Assembly (NCBI GenBank): GCA_045127535.1
Contig: JBGVQN010000008.1
Coordinates: 1 to 6,727 of the forward strand
DNA length: 6,727 nt
Reading direction: 5' to 3'
DNA from: UBA2942 sp045127535
GTDB lineage: Bacteria > Bacillota > Clostridia > Lachnospirales > Lachnospiraceae
Position 1 is the stretch's first letter, and each line of letters opens with the position of its first letter. Below, piece after piece: positions 4,708 to 6,727 of the stretch. Below the pieces are notes generated by a model. That model did no database searches, was not told where the DNA came from, and saw only the letters and a list, made by a program, of their open reading frames with translations. Made by a program: the position numbers and the translations under genes.

Positions 4708-6039
4708 ATGAATTCAGAAAAAAAAGAATCAGAAAATAAAAATGTGGAAAATCAGGGGGCAGGAAGCCAGCAAAAGGAGCCTGGTTATCGAAAATCCAGC
4801 CGCCCGGGAAAACCATATCACAAATCTTCCCGTCAAAACAGGGAAAACCGAGATACAGAGTATAGCAGATCTGGCCGAAAAGGAAGAGATTTGAATGGCC
4901 GCAGAGATGACAACAGGAATCAGGAGCGGTATTTCCAGAACCAGTCTGTGCAGAACCAGCAGCCGGTGGAAGAGGAAACCGGAGAACAGTCCAGGGAAAA
5001 GGTATCTGTAAAGTTGTCTCAGGAAGAAATCATGGTTTCCCGTCAGGCAGCAGAGGAAACAGAAGGCACTGTACAGTCCCAGGAGAACAGCCTGGCAGAA
5101 ACTTCAAATCCGGAAGGCTCTGAGGCTGTACAGGAGCAGGTTGAGGTAATCGGAGTACGGTTCCGTCAGGCAGGTAAGATCTATTATTTTGACCCAAGCG
5201 GATTTGAGATTGAAGAAAAGTCCCATGTAATCGTAGAGACCGCCAGAGGCATTGAGTATGGTTTGGTGGTGCTTGGCAAGCGTGCAGTATCTGCAGATAA
5301 GGTGGTACAGCCCTTAAAGCCGGTGATCCGAGTGGCTACACCGGAGGACGAGGACAAGAACCAGCAGAACCGGGAAAAAGAAAAAAGTGCATTTAAGATC
5401 TGCAAGGAAAAGATCTTAAAGCATGGGCTGGAGATGAAGCTCATTGACTGTGAATATACATTTGACAACAATAAAGTACTGTTTTACTTTACTGCAGACG
5501 GACGTATTGACTTTAGAGAACTGGTAAAGGATCTGGCAGCCATTTTCAAGACCAGGATCGAGCTGCGTCAGATCGGTGTCCGTGATGAGACCAAGATCTG
5601 CGGCGGTATCGGCATGTGCGGCAGACCATTGTGCTGTCATACCTACCTGTCTGAATTCATCCCGGTATCCATCAAGATGGCCAAGGATCAGAACCTGTCC
5701 CTGAACCCGGTGAAGATCTCCGGTATCTGCGGCAGACTGATGTGCTGTCTGAAAAATGAGGAAGAAACCTACGAGTGGCTCAACAGCAAGCTGCCTAATG
5801 AGGGAGACTATGTCACCACCTCTGACGGCTTCCGTGGGGAAGTGCAGACTGTCAACGTGCTGCGCCAGACGGTAAAGGTCATTATCACATTAGACAATGA
5901 CGAAAAAGAAGTAAGAGACTACCCGGTAGCAGAGCTGAAATTTAAGACCCGCAGAAAGCGCGGTGATGACAAGATCAATGATGCAGAGCTGCGGGCATTG
6001 GAAAATCTGGAAAAAAGGGAAAATAAGTCAAAATTATGA
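4708..6039 (+). CDS. ricT: RicT / YaaT, PSP1-domain regulator with long polar N-terminal extension
   Basis: This 443-residue protein matches RicT (YaaT), which in Bacillus subtilis works with RicA (YmcA) and RicF (YlbF) as an Fe-S-carrying complex that steers RNase Y cleavage of mRNAs and affects sporulation, biofilm and competence. The conserved PSP1 core starts near residue 145 (VEVIGVRFRQAGKIYYF). The cluster-ligand region is CGGIGMCGRPLCC (298-310), followed by ICGRLMCCL (340-348). Cysteines are at 298, 304, 309, 310, 341, 346 and 347, consistent with Fe-S binding. Residues 1-144 are an unusual low-complexity extension, first basic (R/K/S/G/N, about 25-75), then acidic and Q-rich; no domain is recognisable there. 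The core plus tail is about 300 residues, near the full length of Bacillus YaaT. Start supported by GGAG at 4697-4700, 7 nt upstream. The stop overlaps the next start (ATGA). Third-codon GC rises in the core. Confidence 0.93.
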   Translation: MNSEKKESENKNVENQGAGSQQKEPGYRKSSRPGKPYHKSSRQNRENRDTEYSRSGRKGRDLNGRRDDNRNQERYFQNQSVQNQQPVEEETGEQSREKVSVKLSQEEIMVSRQAAEETEGTVQSQENSLAETSNPEGSEAVQEQVEVIGVRFRQAGKIYYFDPSGFEIEEKSHVIVETARGIEYGLVVLGKRAVSADKVVQPLKPVIRVATPEDEDKNQQNREKEKSAFKICKEKILKHGLEMKLIDCEYTFDNNKVLFYFTADGRIDFRELVKDLAAIFKTRIELRQIGVRDETKICGGIGMCGRPLCCHTYLSEFIPVSIKMAKDQNLSLNPVKISGICGRLMCCLKNEEETYEWLNSKLPNEGDYVTTSDGFRGEVQTVNVLRQTVKVIITLDNDEKEVRDYPVAELKFKTRRKRGDDKINDAELRALENLEKRENKSKL

Positions 6040-6727
6040 TTACAGACCCAACCATTATAGAACGTATGCTTTTGCCGGATGAGCGGATAGATGATCTGGA
6101 GCGGAACGGTTACAGGATCATCCAGAATAAAAAGCGGTTTTGCTTTGGCATGGATGCAGTGCTGCTGTCCGGGTTTGCCAGGGTAAAGGAGGGAGAACAG
6201 GTGCTGGATCTGGGAACCGGCACAGGCATCATCCCCATCCTGTTGGAAGCCAAGACAGAAGGAAAGCATTTTACCGGCTTGGAGATCCAGGAAGAAGTAG
6301 CCAATATGGCCAGCCGCAGCGTGCAGCTCAACGGTCTGGAAGAAAAGGTAGACATTACAGTAGGAGACATCAAAGAGGCATCCCGGATCTTTGGCAAGTC
6401 GGTCTTTGATGTGGTGACCTCCAATCCCCCCTACATGATCCACCAGCACGGCCTGCAAAACCCGGATCAGAGCAAAGCCATATCCAGACATGAGGTATTG
6501 TGTACATTAGAGGACGTGATCCGGGAAGCTGCCTATGTGTTAAAACCCGGAGGCAGGTTCTACCTGGTACACCGCCCGTTCCGTCTGACAGACATTATGG
6601 AACTGCTGCGCACCTACAAGTTAGAGCCCAAACGCCTGAAAATGGTACACCCCTACGCAGACAAAGAGGCCAACATGGTCCTCATAGAAGCCATCCGTGG
6701 CAGCAAAGCCCGCATCACCGTAGAGGC
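6036..6727 (+). CDS. tRNA1(Val) adenine-37 N6-methyltransferase, TrmN6/YabB-like (3' end outside window)
   Basis: The frame is open from ATG 6036 to the window edge: 230 codons plus two bases, against about 245-250 residues for the family, so only a short C-terminal piece is missing. It is a Rossmann-fold S-adenosylmethionine methyltransferase. The SAM-binding motif I is VLDLGTGTGIIP (56-67), an acidic motif II is at GLEI (81-84), and the catalytic adenine N6-methylase motif is NPPY (130-133). The N-terminal segment LERNGYRIIQNKKRFCFGMDAVLL-like region (21-44) is typical of TrmN6/YabB. In E. coli the homologue methylates A37 of tRNA-Val with a cmo5UAC anticodon. The ATGA overlap with ricT and the lack of a good Shine-Dalgarno sequence suggest translational coupling. 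The order ricT-(yabA)-yabB is known from Bacillus; yabA is absent here. ATG 6066 is a less likely start. Confidence 0.9.
   Translation, partial: MITDPTIIERMLLPDERIDDLERNGYRIIQNKKRFCFGMDAVLLSGFARVKEGEQVLDLGTGTGIIPILLEAKTEGKHFTGLEIQEEVANMASRSVQLNGLEEKVDITVGDIKEASRIFGKSVFDVVTSNPPYMIHQHGLQNPDQSKAISRHEVLCTLEDVIREAAYVLKPGGRFYLVHRPFRLTDIMELLRTYKLEPKRLKMVHPYADKEANMVLIEAIRGSKARITVE

Noticed and set aside
5919..6491. 190-residue and 104-residue frames on the - strand, and an 89-residue + frame, over the trmN6 region
   Set aside because: The trmN6 frame carries clear motifs (DLGTGTG, NPPY) and is coupled to ricT; the others are shadows without motifs or start signals.

Overview
The window looks like a piece of a low-to-moderate-GC Clostridia chromosome, most likely Lachnospiraceae. 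This rests on the style of the 23S rRNA 3' end, nine tRNA genes none of which encodes its CCA, AAGGAGG-type ribosome binding sites, and the gene order yaaO / nucleotide kinase / holB / ricT / trmN6. That order is a reduced form of the Bacillus subtilis block rrnA ... yaaO-tmk-yaaQ-yaaR-holB-yaaT-yabA-yabB. No mobile element, CRISPR array or phage gene is visible.

Layout. Positions 1 to about 359 are the 3' end of a 23S rRNA gene, including the A-loop and sarcin-ricin loop. No 5S rRNA follows. Instead there is a 7-bp hairpin with a short T run, then a near-consensus promoter (TTGACT, 17-bp spacer, TATACT) that drives a tRNA operon: Asn(GTT), Glu(TTC), Thr(TGT), a CAT tRNA (elongator Met or Ile2), Asp(GTC), Val(TAC), Tyr(GTA), initiator fMet(CAT) and Phe(GAA), at 450-1300. 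A strong intrinsic terminator at 1311-1348 closes it.

From 1409 to the end all genes are on the + strand. They are a PLP-dependent Orn/Lys/Arg decarboxylase-family protein (YaaO-like), a guanylate-kinase-like P-loop protein in the place where Bacillus has thymidylate kinase, the DNA polymerase III delta' clamp-loader subunit (holB), the PSP1-domain protein RicT (YaaT) with a long polar N-terminal extension, and a tRNA1(Val) A37 N6-methyltransferase (TrmN6/YabB-like) cut by the window edge. The first two genes form one unit, 13 nt apart, behind a likely promoter at 1355-1383. A second likely promoter, with an extended -10 element, lies just before holB. ricT and trmN6 overlap by ATGA, so they are probably translationally coupled.

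How it works together: the right half is housekeeping (clamp loading, RNase Y-associated RNA decay control, tRNA modification), next to stable-RNA genes. The most interesting unexplained pattern is in the tRNA operon. Every spacer longer than 8 nt, plus the leader, holds its own small inverted repeat. In the six spacers the repeat starts 2-4 nt downstream of the preceding tRNA's discriminator base. In an operon whose tRNAs all lack CCA, this suggests a role in 3'-end maturation, but that is inference.
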